Shown: in pieces, positions 1 through 8,754 of the stretch | Position numbering within the stretch: position 1 is the stretch's first letter | Layout of the letters: the number at the start of each line of letters is the position of its first letter | Assembly: GCA_005223375.1 (NCBI GenBank) | Contig: RXOD01005715.1 | Coordinates: forward strand, 1 to 12,775 | DNA from: Amoebophrya sp. AT5.2 | Lineage: Eukaryota; Sar; Dinophyceae; Syndiniales; Amoebophryaceae | Direction of reading: 5' to 3' | Length of the DNA stretch: 12,775 bases | Position numbers and translations under genes: made by a program | Notes under the pieces: generated by a model | Told to the model about the DNA's origin: nothing | The model's input: only the letters and a program-made list of their open reading frames with translations | Database searches by the model: none

Positions 1-2
1 CC

Positions 3-3000
3 GCAGCAGCAGCGGCGCGAAAAGAAGGAGAAGAAGTCCGGGACGAGGAGGTGCTGGAAAAGGAAAGTCTTGTAAGTGCGGGGGTAGAAAAAGTAGACGG
101 AGGGGGTGCGAAGACGGAGGGAGACGCAAGGAATAGTAGTTCTTCGCATGCGATGAAACAAGGCACATCAAGTGCTGCTGGAGCAGGGGGCCCGGATGCT
201 CCCCTCGAGTTGGGAGGGGGTGTCGAGCAGGAGCAGCACACACTATTCCAAGTGTACGCACATTGTCGTAGCGTCCGGAATCGAATCTTCGGCGGCTCAA
301 GCAGCTCATCGGCGGAAGTAGATGGCGCAGCGTTCGAAGATATGCGTGTTGGCATGAAGCTCTGTTACCTCGCCGACGAAGATGAAGAAGAAGATGATGT
401 TGAAAATAAAAACGAGGAAATTAGTGGGCATCTTCACGCACGGCGAGCCTCAAGTTGGCGCGGCAGGGGCACAGCTTCCGACGTGAAGGGGAACAGAGAT
501 AGAATTGGATCTTCTGTGGGGGCAACAGAGCCGTCGCGTGGCCGCCCACCGATCTTCCCCCGCGCACCAGGTCACAGCACAGGAACCGACGCTGACATTG
601 CCACATCAGCAGGATCGCCGGAGCCGGTCACCAAGGCCATGTCCGTGCCCGCGTCGTCTCGCAGCCCCTTCAAGGCATGGTCGCCCGCGAAAGGCTTTTT
701 CCGGCGCACCCGGGCCACCAGTTCCGCGAACAAAAAGGCGACGCCGTCTTTCACGACACACGGCAGTTCTTGGGGACAAGAACACACATCTGTCCGCCGG
801 GGGGGCCGGGACGTCGTAGGGTCAGGGCCACCAACGCACGATGTTGAGACATCTTCCCGCACCAGACACCGGAGCAGACAGCAAGTGGTCAGCGGCGAGG
901 AAAAGAACAAGAAGAAACTGCGATATTTCTACGTGACGGGCATAGTGGAAGAGAGGAGCGGGCGCCGCTACGTCAATCTGGTCGAGACCACACGCGCGAC
1001 GCGGCCCGAGTCCGATTGCGTCACCACCGAGGCGCCTTCGCGAGATCGGGATTCGCACAGCTACAAGCGATCCGCGTGGTTTCAGCCAGGAAGTGGGGTC
1101 GAACTGCGCGGGCCCTACAACGCGGCTCTTAAAGACGTCGAGTCCACTGCCGAAGGGGCGATGCGCGAAGTAGGAAAAGATGCGGCGCAGCAGCTGGTCG
1201 GAAGCGGGACAAGCGGTGGCATAATGACCACTCCTCGAAGCAAAAATCTTCTGCGTCCCGAAGCGGCTCCTTGCAGAACAAAAGAAGCTAGTCCGCAATC
1301 GTCGACGTCTGCGTCCCCTTCTGCCAAGGTCGATACGGCCGGCTCGATGCAGCAGAAGAACAAAAATCTCTGGCATGTGTTTCCGTCGAACGGCGGATTT
1401 CTCTCTGGTTTGTTTCCAGTTCACGACGTCATCCTCGCCTTCCGAGACCAGTGGCGCGAGGATGCTGAAAACCCTCCCTCGCACCCAAGCCAAGCTGCGA
1501 CAGCGACAGGCGCTACGGCTATGCCCAAGACGAATCACGACGTAGCCATCGTCGTGCACGAGATAGCAAACGAAAACACGGCGCCACGACCAGGGCAGGG
1601 GATCGATGGCACAAGAACTCGAGCTAATGATTCCTCTGCTGCCGTTGCAAATGGCGATGTTGGGTCCCGCACGACTGCTGGCACGACAACCTCTCGCAGA
1701 AGTAGTGGAGAGGCGGGGCGGAAAATAACAGACGAGCAAGGTGGAATACGTGCGGGGGCAAGGTCTTACCAAGACTGGCAAGTGGTGCGTATCAATGCGC
1801 TTAGCCTTAACGAAATCTTTCTGGAGGAGCAGATCGAGTCGCTCGCTGACAGCGAGCACTTCGCTCCCGGTGCGACTGCTTTTTCAGGGGGATTTGCTGA
1901 TGCGGACACCCTCACCAATGAACGTGTTGCACCGCCGCGGGCAGTAGTCCCGGACCTGCTGCATAAAGTGCACACATACAGCCCACCTTCCAGCGAGACG
2001 TCGAGGTCGATGCTGGCCCGTATCTCGGACCAAACGCGAGTGCGGAGTCGGGTGGTGGAAGTAACGGCCGAAAGACAAAGAACAACCATCAGAACAAGCA
2101 GCAAACAAGAAACTCGAGCGTCACCCACGACATCAACTACACTTTATTCGAGCGGAAACACGAATAAAAGCGAAGACGTTATTCTGTGCGAGTCCGTAGC
2201 CGCAATCGATGCGGAAGACGGCGGACCCGAACAGGCGGCTTTCCAGCGCCGCCGGGGCAAGCTGGCGAAGTACCTGCTTCACGAGGTCGCGCTCAAGCAT
2301 TTCGTCCGCAGCGCGCAGCTGTTTGTCCACGGGCCCCCGCTCTACTTGCACCACACGCTCGACGCAGACAACGGGGCGTCGCTCTTTCTCATCAGCTACG
2401 GCCCGGACGTGCCGGTGGAGAAAAGCAAACTGTTTCAGCAGCGACTAGCGGCGATGAAGCGTGAACAAAAGGCTGCGAAGAACAAGATGATTGATCGAGC
2501 TGCTGGTGGGCAAAGAAGGAGTGCTCTTGGTCATCTTCATCAGGGGTCCGCCGTCAATGGTGGAGCCGGGGACCACGACCAACCCGCCCACAACCGCGTG
2601 TCCGGAGGAGGAGCCGACGCATCAGATCGCGGTCGTCGCCAACATCTGCGGTTGAGCTGCGCAGGAGCAGGAGATGGTCTGTCGCCCGGGGAGAAGGTCC
2701 CTGCGGCAGAACCCCCCCAACAACATCGCCCGGGGTTCTGTCCGGAGCTGCTCCCCCTGCAGCTCCAGGGACGGCCCGTCCACGACGACGGGCTGGAACT
2801 GACGGAGGAGGACCTGTACCGAGCAGTGGCCTTCGAGAGCCGCGAGCTGATGAAACGGCCCGAGAACCTGGTGCTGCTCGGCGGTACGGACGCCGCCGAG
2901 GAGGCTTTCGAGGAAGCCGTCGACGTCTTCGAAGGGGATTTGGAGGAAGAAGATAATTCGGGCGAAGGCGATGCGGGGGCTGCTCGTAGAAGTACACGCA

Positions 3001-3466
3001 CAGGACCGGCGGCCGCGCGAGAGGTTGAAGAGGCGTCCACAGGTAGCTCGGAGAGAAATTGTCCGGCGGATGTTCTTGGCTCCACGACGACCACGTCCGC
3101 GGATGTTATGAAAGTGAGATCAAGTGCTGCGAGCGCACCTGCCCCCGGCGGCCCGCAGGACGACGTCCCTGAAGGTACGTCCACGGCTAAACGAAAGCGG
3201 CAGTCGTCTCTACAACTTCTACAACAGCCGCACCATCATCATCAGGAAGATGACGATCTCGACGACCCCACGACCGCCGGCGAGTTGATTCTCGGGCGGA
3301 ATCTCCTGCGCAAGGTCGCCGCGTTGTCCGACACGGTGGCGTTGAACAAGAAGAAGCCGGCCTCCTGGCACGAGCTGCGGGTCGAGGTCCCCATCTTTTC
3401 GGTGGCGTGGCTGCACGACATGCGCGAGATGATCGCCGTGCGGGTGAAAAGTATCCACTTCATGTA
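3..3466 (+). CDS. VPS13: Exon 1 (visible part) of the VPS13-like gene
   Basis: The frame is open from base 3 to the element boundary without a stop (over 1150 codons). The first possible start (GTG at 51) has no claim to be the real one, so the exon continues left of the window. Ordered, hydrophobic patches (about 240-350, 916-1000, 1360-1465, 1750-1860, 2250-2460, 2760-2900, 3280-3466) alternate with disordered inserts rich in Ser, Thr, Gly and Arg. There is an acidic run near 375-420 and a His/Asp-rich run near 3225-3270. The last patch, with FSVAWLHDMREMIAVRVKSI, fits the VPS13 segment just before its 'QTxxLxVxxIQIDNQ' motif. The exon ends inside a Tyr codon: ATG TA joins C from exon 2. 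The stop right after 3466 belongs to the inserted element. Confidence 0.75.
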
Positions 3467-6400
3467 TTAAGGGGAGATTCAACGCATTTCTCGAAACATG
3501 TCTGAAGGAGTGCGGGACTTGTAGTTCGTCACGTAGTTGGTGTGGTATTGATGGGGCTCCGTGGGGGTCGTGCGTGGTGTCGTATTTCACTCGTATTTCA
3601 ATCGTATTTCAATCGTATTTTACTCGTATTTGACTAGTATTTTACTCGTATAGCTCGGGTTGGTGTGTTCTATCTGTCTCGTAGGGTGAAGCTGCAGGAA
3701 TAAAGGAGCGGCGGCTGGCTTCTCTTCACCCGCACGGCGATCATCTCGCGAGATCGGAAATAAAAACCGGAAATGGCCTTTTTTCTCCCTTTAAATGTAC
3801 CGCCTCCCCACGCTACTGACGGACGTCCAGACCAAACGGCTGCTGCTGGCGAAGGTGCTCGTACCGGAGGAGCTGGCGTTTCTGGCCGCCATCGAGGAAC
3901 AGGTGGAGCGCGAGCGGTTCCTGGTCCACCGGCGTCAGGCCAGCGGTTTCTGGTCGGAGCGAGGGCCCGGCCCGTGGGGAGTGGGGGGGCCAGTGCTGTC
4001 GATAGAAGGAAAGGTCCCGAAGGTCGCGAAGCGAAGGACGAGAGGCGGGGCGGCAGCGCAAATGAAAATGTCAGCGTACGTGCGGTTGCTTGCCCATCGG
4101 AGGAACATGATCAGTTTGAGCCGGGGGCTCTCCGCGCAGCTGTTCGCGTCGCGGGAACCGGGGGACCGCCGCCTCTGTTCGGGCCAGACGGCGGTCGGGG
4201 CGTGTTTGTTCCGGCCCGCACTGTGTCTGTTGACGTCGCCGCGGCTGCTGCTTCGGGGAGGAAGAAGTTGTGTGCGGGGAGCGGGCCGAAGGGGGAGTGC
4301 GTTGTGTAAAAATTTTATGACCGTGTCGACGTGCTGCACGAGAAAACCAAACTGGAGCCAGAAGCGGCGGGGGGTCGGAGATCCGCGTCGAGGGCTCGGC
4401 CGGGAGACTGGTGCTGACCGTGGCACCGAGATGACCGCAGGACCGTCAACGAAACGAGGGGCGTCGAGTTTATTGCAGCCGCGGCACCAGACAGTTGTAG
4501 CAGCCAGCAGAACAGCTGCAAACACCAGTGCGGAGAAAATGAAAATACAGTTACGCTTGAGAAACACACACGCCCGCCGCGCGAGCGTTGTTGAGCGGCT
4601 GACGCAACGCGCGGGCAGGCGGAGCGGTAGTCTCATCAACCCGACCAGGGCCACTGCCGCGCCCCAGGTGCAGATCGGACCCAACACGTCCCAGCACCCC
4701 CGCGCGTCGACTGCACAATCAGCACCGGCCGTGAAAAGTGCTGGTCCACTAGCGGCAACGTCTTCCAACTCCAAGACCAATGGTGGCGCTGCGCTTGCAA
4801 CGCCAACTGCACACCCAACCTCCATGAAACCTTGGGGGCAGGCTGCACCTCCCCATCAGGCCCACTATCAGCCTCCTCATGGCGCGGCCGAGATTACCGC
4901 AGCTCTGCGAGAAGCCGGCCTCGCGAGCTCCTCGGCCGATGAGGTTTTCGAGAAACAGATCGAGGGATATTGTGCGCAGACGCAGTTCAAAGTTCAGCAC
5001 TTCCAGATTGACCACTACGCCCCCGCGGATATCCCCGTCTTGGTCAATCGTCAGTTCATGCACCAGCACAGCCGGCACTTCGCCAGAGCCGCGATCGACG
5101 TGCGCGTCCTGTTTTCCCCGGGCGAAATGCTGCACACGAATCCCCAGGCAATGCTGCACACGAATCTCCTGCCGAACACGGTTTTCGATCGTGCGAGTTC
5201 GAGTGGTTCGAGTGCGGAAAATGGAGGAGCTGGCGCTGCCGCCCAGGATAAAGTCGTGTCGATCCGCTCGGCGCGCTTTCGGCTGGTGCCGTTGTGGGTG
5301 AACTTAGAGCTGAGTAGTTTTTTCCGCCTGTACGAACACGCGGGTTTAGGCGCGTTCGTCCACCACGTGCAGGCGCGGCTGGCGCACGTTGCGCGGAAAA
5401 AGCTGGAAATCATTTCGGGAGGCACAGACGAGGGTGCGAGCGGAGGAGGACGAAATGCAGGAAAAGTTGCTGCTCCTGCATTGGGGGCGGTCGTGGGGAC
5501 GAAGATGATAAAGAACACCGTCGAAGATGAAGGCGGTGCGAATGTGGGCGTGGTGCGTCGGCTGCTGGCAGCACTCGTGCAGCAGGCGAGGGACGTCGGA
5601 CAAAGGGATGAACCCCCTGCTGCAGTGGAAGCGGAGGATCTATCCGCTGAAGCTTTAGACGAGAAGATAAGCGTGAAGAACAGCGACACTGTTGCCAACA
5701 AGAACAAACTACATCGGCTCGACGCGCAAGAAGTCTCTCGCCTGCAGCGTCTCGTGGAGGAGCTTGCCGAATTGCTGAGCTACTGCCACCCTCAGCGGAC
5801 GCAAACGGCTTCGCCGCTCGCGCTGCAGTTGGAGCGTCAAGCATGGGAACGGGACTTGGTCGATCTCTTCACCGACGTTTCAAGGATGACCGCTGCGACC
5901 GGAACATCTTCATCCGAATTTTCGTCGTTGTCGCCGGCTTCCCACGCAACTTGTGATCGGATCGAACGCATTCTGGACGCCGCGAGCGGCGTAGCGGGGG
6001 ATTCAGCTTCTTTTGCTCTTCCACTAAGAACTTCAACTTCAGCTTTCCCGTCGGACACCTCCTCCTCGTCCTCAAACACCTCCTCTACTACCGAAACGAG
6101 AACTACCCTCCGCATCCGCGAGCTGGTGATTGAGCAGATGCGCGGGATCATCAATATCCGTTCGCCCGACGTCCAGGACGTCGGCGAGAACGCCGACTAC
6201 CGCAAGCTCGCCGTTTTAGTTTATCTTCCGCTGGACATGCCGAACATCGAGCTGTTGATCCCGCAGCAGAAGATCCGCAACGCGTCCGCGGCCCCTCTCT
6301 CCGAGGTGCTCAACGAGCTGAAGAAGGGCTACATGAAGGGGATCCTGTACCATTAAGGGGGGGACAAACCCATTTTTCTCGCCATTGGTCTGGTGGTGCT

Positions 6401-8723
6401 GCGAGACTTGTATTTCCTCTGGTAGTTCTTGGCCTCGTATGATGTCGGCAGTGGCGATGGGTTGTGTTCGTGTTGTCTTGTATTTGGTCTGATATTCTGT
6501 CTTGTATGTGCTCCCGTTACAACAGCTGCAAGGGAGGAAGTGACGCAAGCACTGCAAAGCGAGGACAGCCGCTGGAGGCGCGAAGAATGTGCTGCGTGCT
6601 CTCGTAATATTTATTGTCTTGCATTTCGTCTCGTAGTGTAGTCGGTCTCAACAGCAGCCAAATCAACCAGAACCACAAATGCCGCCAGAAGTGGGCTTTT
6701 CACCCCTCTAATACCAGACCGCGACAGCGTTCGCGAGCAGCTACCTGCTGACCGCGGCGAAGGGCGTGTACAACGGCGGCAGCTGGCTGTTCCGCGGCCC
6801 CTTCGACCACCTGATCGTCGCGAGATCGAAGGAGCTGGACCGGCTCACGGTCGCGAGAGCGGCCTTCGTGCAGAAGCATGTAAGGGAGGTGGACGCGGAG
6901 ATCGCAAGGTGCACCCTCACGAACCTGGGCGGGGTGATACACCCCAGCGAGCACGTCGGCGGGACTGGTGCGCAGGGCGGAAGGTGCTGGGGATGCGGAT
7001 TTCCGGCTCCGCTGGTGGGGATGGGGTCCTCGACGTCGTGCTGCAAAAGGAGAAGGCGATCTGGAGCTGGTGGCGCAAAAGGGGATATTGAAACAGCAGG
7101 AGACGGACAACGTCGAGAGGACCATGATAACGATACGGAGGACCAGCACCACGTCGCGATCTCGATCGGGGCCGGCTCTCCAGGTAAACGTGGCAACAAA
7201 CGGAAGCCGCAGCGAAATAGTATAGGCGAGCTGCAGAAAAGGGCAAAACCGTTTTTCCGGAAACACTGCTGCAGCTCGCGCGTGAGCACCTCGTGGACTA
7301 CCGGATCTCGCTTTAGACAGACTACCGGACGAAGCACGCGCAGGAGTAGCGGGACATCTACAGCGCTGCCTGAGATGTCAACAAGAACGAGTACGAGTTC
7401 TACTCCGATTTACCTCCCGTACCGCGTGCGGCTCCGCAACGACCCCGCTTTGCGGCTCCAGCGTCGGTTCCGGCGGCAGAAGATTTTTTTCCGCGTCTGG
7501 GAGTTCTGCAGCGGGCTCGACTGGTGGGTGGTGCCCCTGCAGCATGGGCTCAGCGAGGGCTTCTACCGCGCCATGACCGAGGTCAGCGGCAACATCCTGA
7601 TCTCGATACGAACGGACGCGAGGTGGTAAGTGGGTACCTGCTAAAGCTGGGGGTTCTGGGGGTAGGTGGTGGTAGCGGGGTCGGAGGGAGGTACGGCCAT
7701 CGGGAGGTCGGGCGAAACTGTAGTGGCTCAAAGCCACTGACTACAATGCTGCTAGGGCCTGAAAGCGGAGCAAATTGTGGCTTTAGTTGGGGGGCGATTT
7801 ATTGCCAACTGCAGGGGGTTGCGCAATAAAGCCCTGGGCGCCAACATTGCTCCCGCCCGCGGATCGCCGCTTTTCTGCTCCTACTGCCAGCCTCTTCCTG
7901 GGACATGGCCAAACGACACCCCGAACGAAGAGCCCCCCCAAAAATCAAAAAATCACTTCATCTTAGAACCACGCACTTCTTGCCTCGTGCTTACCACCAG
8001 ACCTCCTATGTCCATACTCGATCGTCTTCGTGGCCAATTTTCTCCACAAGCTGCTGCTTGGCGGCAGCCGGCAGAAGGCGAACGGCATTCTGGAGGGCTT
8101 CGTGTTCGGCCTGCACGGGCTCGTCACGGACTCGCTCTTCACGCCCACGCTCCGGCTGATTGGGTGGACGAGGGAGGCGCTGCATGACTACGGCCGCACG
8201 GTGGCGGTGTTCTCGTTCATACTCGCGCTGGGACGGATCCCGCTGGGGCCGATCTTCGGTCTTCTGCACTTAAGGAGGGGCTCAACCCATTTACCTGGAC
8301 ATCCCTGTGGGAGTGGGCCTCTTGTAGGGTGTTAGGTAGCTGGTCTCGTATGATCGATGTCACAGGCGAGGGGCCGTTTTGTGTTGTACTTGTATTTGGT
8401 TTCGTATTTCGTCGCATATTTTGTCTCATTGTGCTCGCCTACGCTAGGGAGGAAGCTGACGCCGCAAAGTGACAAGCAGGAGGCGCCAAGAATGTTCTGC
8501 GTTGTCTCGTATTTCGTCTGGTATTTTGCCTCGTATTTGGTCTCGACAACACCCGAACGAGCAACACGCCAGAAATGCCGCCAGAAACGGGTTTTTCACT
8601 CCTCTAATGCACCTGGTCGCCGCGATCGCGGAGGGCTTGGCGTCGGCGCTGCTGCAGGAAGAAGCACAATTCGCGCTGTTCGAGCCGCAGCGAAACCTGC
8701 TGGAGGTGGCCGGGGAGCAGTAG
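3..8723 (+). CDS. VPS13: VPS13-like giant protein, 3' part, five exons split by four introner-like elements
   Basis: Visible exons are about 3-3466, 3800-6352, 6717-7607, 8023-8269 and 8613-8723, keeping the left copy of each 5-bp repeat. They sum to 7266 nt, exactly 2422 codons, ending at TAG 8721-8723. The frame is open to the left edge, so the N-terminus is missing. VPS13 proteins are long hydrophobic-groove lipid conduits at membrane contact sites. The resemblance is by pattern: alternating beta-strand segments such as SIHFMYRLPTLL and FKVQHFQIDHYAPADIPVLV resemble the conserved VPS13 stretch in which a strand is followed by 'QIDNQLPxxxxPVVL', and the C-terminal GFVFGLHGLVTDSLF resembles the repeated Gly-rich amphipathic C-terminal helices. 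Very long Ser/Thr/Ala/Gly-rich inserts separate the conserved parts. The family call is from memory of motifs, not a search; the single-gene structure is much firmer than the name. Confidence 0.6.
3423..3750. repeat. 26-nt perfect inverted repeat: exon 1 end against inside of element 1
   Basis: Positions 3423-3448 (CGCGAGATGATCGCC...GGGTGAA) are the exact reverse complement of 3725-3750. The match continues imperfectly inward for about 9 nt. The left arm is coding (REMIAVRV); the right arm lies near the 3' end of the element. In the transcript the arms would pair into a long stem enclosing most of the intron. Confidence 0.95.
3467..3794 (+). mobile_element. Introner-like element 1 (328 bp, TTAAGG family)
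   Basis: The element is bounded by TTAAGGGGAGA on the left and TCTCCCTTTAA on the right, an imperfect terminal inverted repeat, with an inner inverted CATTTC block. It is flanked by the 5-bp direct repeat ATGTA (3462-3466 and 3795-3799). Removing the element and one repeat (333 nt) joins two long coding frames in frame, so it is almost certainly spliced out as an intron. Inside it are an 11-bp tandem array (3581-3652) and, near the right end, a perfect 26-nt inverted copy of the upstream exon. The element begins with an in-frame TAA, so unspliced RNA would be truncated. Confidence 0.85.
3581..3652 (+). repeat. 11-bp tandem array (CGTATTTYAMT)
   Basis: Six successive 11-bp units (CGTATTTCACT, CGTATTTCAAT twice, CGTATTTTACT, CGTATTTGACT, AGTATTTTACT) are followed by a partial unit. 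The period is exact. Related GTATTTYG-type runs with about 11-bp spacing occur in the elements at 6353-6711 and 8270-8607, and in the intron of the VTC1-like gene at 10529-10592. Confidence 0.9.
3800..6352 (+). CDS. VPS13: Exon 2 of the VPS13-like gene
   Basis: It continues exon 1 in frame (SIHFMY + RLPTLLTDV) after removal of 333 nt. Recognisable parts: 3800-3950, a hydrophobic/charged stretch (TDVQTKRLLLAKVLVPEEL); 4880-5130, with QTQFKVQHFQIDHYAPADIP, the best VPS13-like motif in the window; 5249-5420, with strands and helix around FRLVPLWVNLELSSFFRLYE; 6110-6352, with KLAVLVYLPLDMPNIELLIP and the helix LSEVLNELKKGYMKGILY, like the VPS13 region preceding the 'LGNPxGL' segment. Positions about 3960-4870 are low-complexity, Arg/Ser/Cys-rich and poor in G/C-ending codons in this frame, while other frames look more coding there, so an unrecognised intron or a frame-shifted insert is possible. 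The apparent ATG at 3795 is just the direct repeat, not a start. Confidence 0.7.
6353..6711 (+). mobile_element. Introner-like element 2 (359 bp, TTAAGG family)
   Basis: Its left end TTAAGGGGGGGACAAACCCA and right end GGGCTTTTCACCCCTCTAA form a terminal inverted repeat that extends inward for about 35 nt (CCCATTT...CGCCATT against AATGCCGCC...AAGTGGG). It is flanked by the direct repeat TACCA (6348-6352 and 6712-6716). It is clearly homologous along its length to the element at 8270-8607: shared pieces include TCGTATGAT, GTATTTGGT, AGGGAGGAAG, AGAATGT and AATGCCGCCAGAA. Removing 364 nt restores the frame. Confidence 0.85.
6717..7607 (+). CDS. VPS13: Exon 3 of the VPS13-like gene
   Basis: It joins exon 2 as GILY-QTATAFASSYLL when 364 nt are removed. 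The first part (to about 6930) reads as a helical, Gly-containing segment (TAAKGVYNGGSWLFRGPFDH), at the place where VPS13 proteins have the 'LGNPxGLxxxxGxGVxDFFYEP' region. The last part (about 7408-7607) is rich in aromatic and basic residues (RRFRRQKIFFRVWEFCSGLD, WWVVPLQHGLSEGFYRAMTE). Between them, 6940-7407 stays open in this frame but is Arg/Ser/Thr-rich with poor codon bias; other frames look more coding there. The exon end is set at the TCGAT direct repeat (7603-7607), which gives ILISI-VFVANFLHK in frame. A GTAAGT at 7626 is a possible ordinary donor, but it does not match in phase the best-looking CAG acceptor at 8000. Confidence 0.6.
7608..8017 (+). mobile_element. Introner-like element 4 (410 bp), different terminal repeats
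   Basis: It is flanked by the direct repeat TCGAT (7603-7607 and 8018-8022). Near its ends lies an inverted repeat, GGTGGTAAG (7622-7630) against CTTACCACC (7990-7998), with partly matching outer parts (GGACGCGAGG against CCTCCTATGTCC). Removing 415 nt changes the frame in just the way needed to continue from ILISI to VFVANFLHK. It lacks TTAAGG ends and the GTATTT array, so it looks like a second family. Inside, 7719-7745 forms a hairpin (TGTAGTGGCT / AGCCACTGACTACA). The alternative is an ordinary intron using the GTAAGT at 7626. Confidence 0.6.
8023..8269 (+). CDS. VPS13: Exon 4 of the VPS13-like gene
   Basis: This 247-nt exon has strong codon bias and continues exon 3 after 415 nt are removed. 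It encodes Gly-rich amphipathic helices, including KANGILEGFVFGLHGLVTDS and TVAVFSFILALGRIPLGPIF. VPS13 and the related ATG2 have C-terminal amphipathic helices of the type 'GxxxGlxGlvtxPvxGv', which bind membranes; this exon matches that position and character. It ends exactly at a codon boundary (CTG CAC) at the TGCAC repeat. Read on without splicing, it enters the next element and stops at 8335. Confidence 0.7.
8270..8607 (+). mobile_element. Introner-like element 3 (338 bp, TTAAGG family)
   Basis: Ends TTAAGGAGGGGCTCAACCCA and CGGGTTTTTCACTCCTCTAA form an inverted repeat with the same inner CATTT/AAATG blocks as element 2. The 5-bp direct repeat TGCAC lies at 8265-8269 and 8608-8612. Removing 343 nt joins exons 4 and 5 in frame. 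It carries two runs of the roughly 11-bp GTATTT motif (about 8388-8430 and 8508-8550). In this copy the first bases are read TTA AGG, so there is no immediate stop; the unspliced frame closes at 8335. Confidence 0.85.
8613..8723 (+). CDS. VPS13: Terminal exon 5 of the VPS13-like gene
   Basis: It joins exon 4 as GLLH-LVAAIAEGLASALLQEE and ends LLEVAGEQ followed by TAG at 8721-8723, giving 36 residues plus the stop. The amphipathic helix is consistent with the extreme C-terminus of the protein. The last 64 nt, including the stop, recur perfectly at 9016-9079 in the downstream spacer. More stops follow within a few codons, so this is the end of the gene unless another intron lies here. Confidence 0.65.
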   Translation: MVAAIAEGLASALLQEEAQFALFEPQRNLLEVAGEQ

Positions 8724-8754
8724 CGATAACCGCGGAGGTGCTGCCTAAGTTACA

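Noticed and set aside
822..1859. Long open frame of 345 codons on the - strand
   Set aside because: It lies wholly opposite the VPS13-like exon, is rich in Arg, Ser and Cys, and has no domain pattern; it is a by-product of GC-rich codon use.
3581..3652. CRISPR array
   Set aside because: The 11-bp units are directly adjacent with no spacers.
3467..3794. piggyBac-type insertion with TTAA target duplication
   Set aside because: Element 1 has TTAA at both ends, but elements 2 and 3 end in CTAA, and the repeats that restore the frame are the 5-bp sequences outside TTAA. TTAA is therefore part of the termini.
3773..4309. Separate + strand gene of 178 codons starting inside element 1
   Set aside because: Its start lies in the element and its first half is the out-of-frame reading of a well-supported exon. 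Only its last part looks coding, which is reported as a finding instead.
51..6356. Two or three independent genes, one ending at 3470, another starting at ATG 3795 and ending at 6356
   Set aside because: The apparent stops and the ATG lie in the element ends or the direct repeats. Joining across the repeats gives continuous protein-like sequence in the correct frame each time.
4307..7373. Reassigned stop codons (TAA/TAG as Gln, TGA as Trp), suggested by coding-like frames containing stops and known from one Amoebophrya strain
   Set aside because: The long frame at 3-3466 has over 1150 codons and many Gln, all CAG or CAA, with no in-frame stop triplet. Exon 2 likewise has none in 851 codons. 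A reassigned code should show some.
3462..8612. Self-splicing group I or group II intron
   Set aside because: The elements are only 330-415 bp, with no visible domain V-like hairpin, conserved core or reverse transcriptase; terminal inverted repeats and target duplications point to a transposon-like origin.
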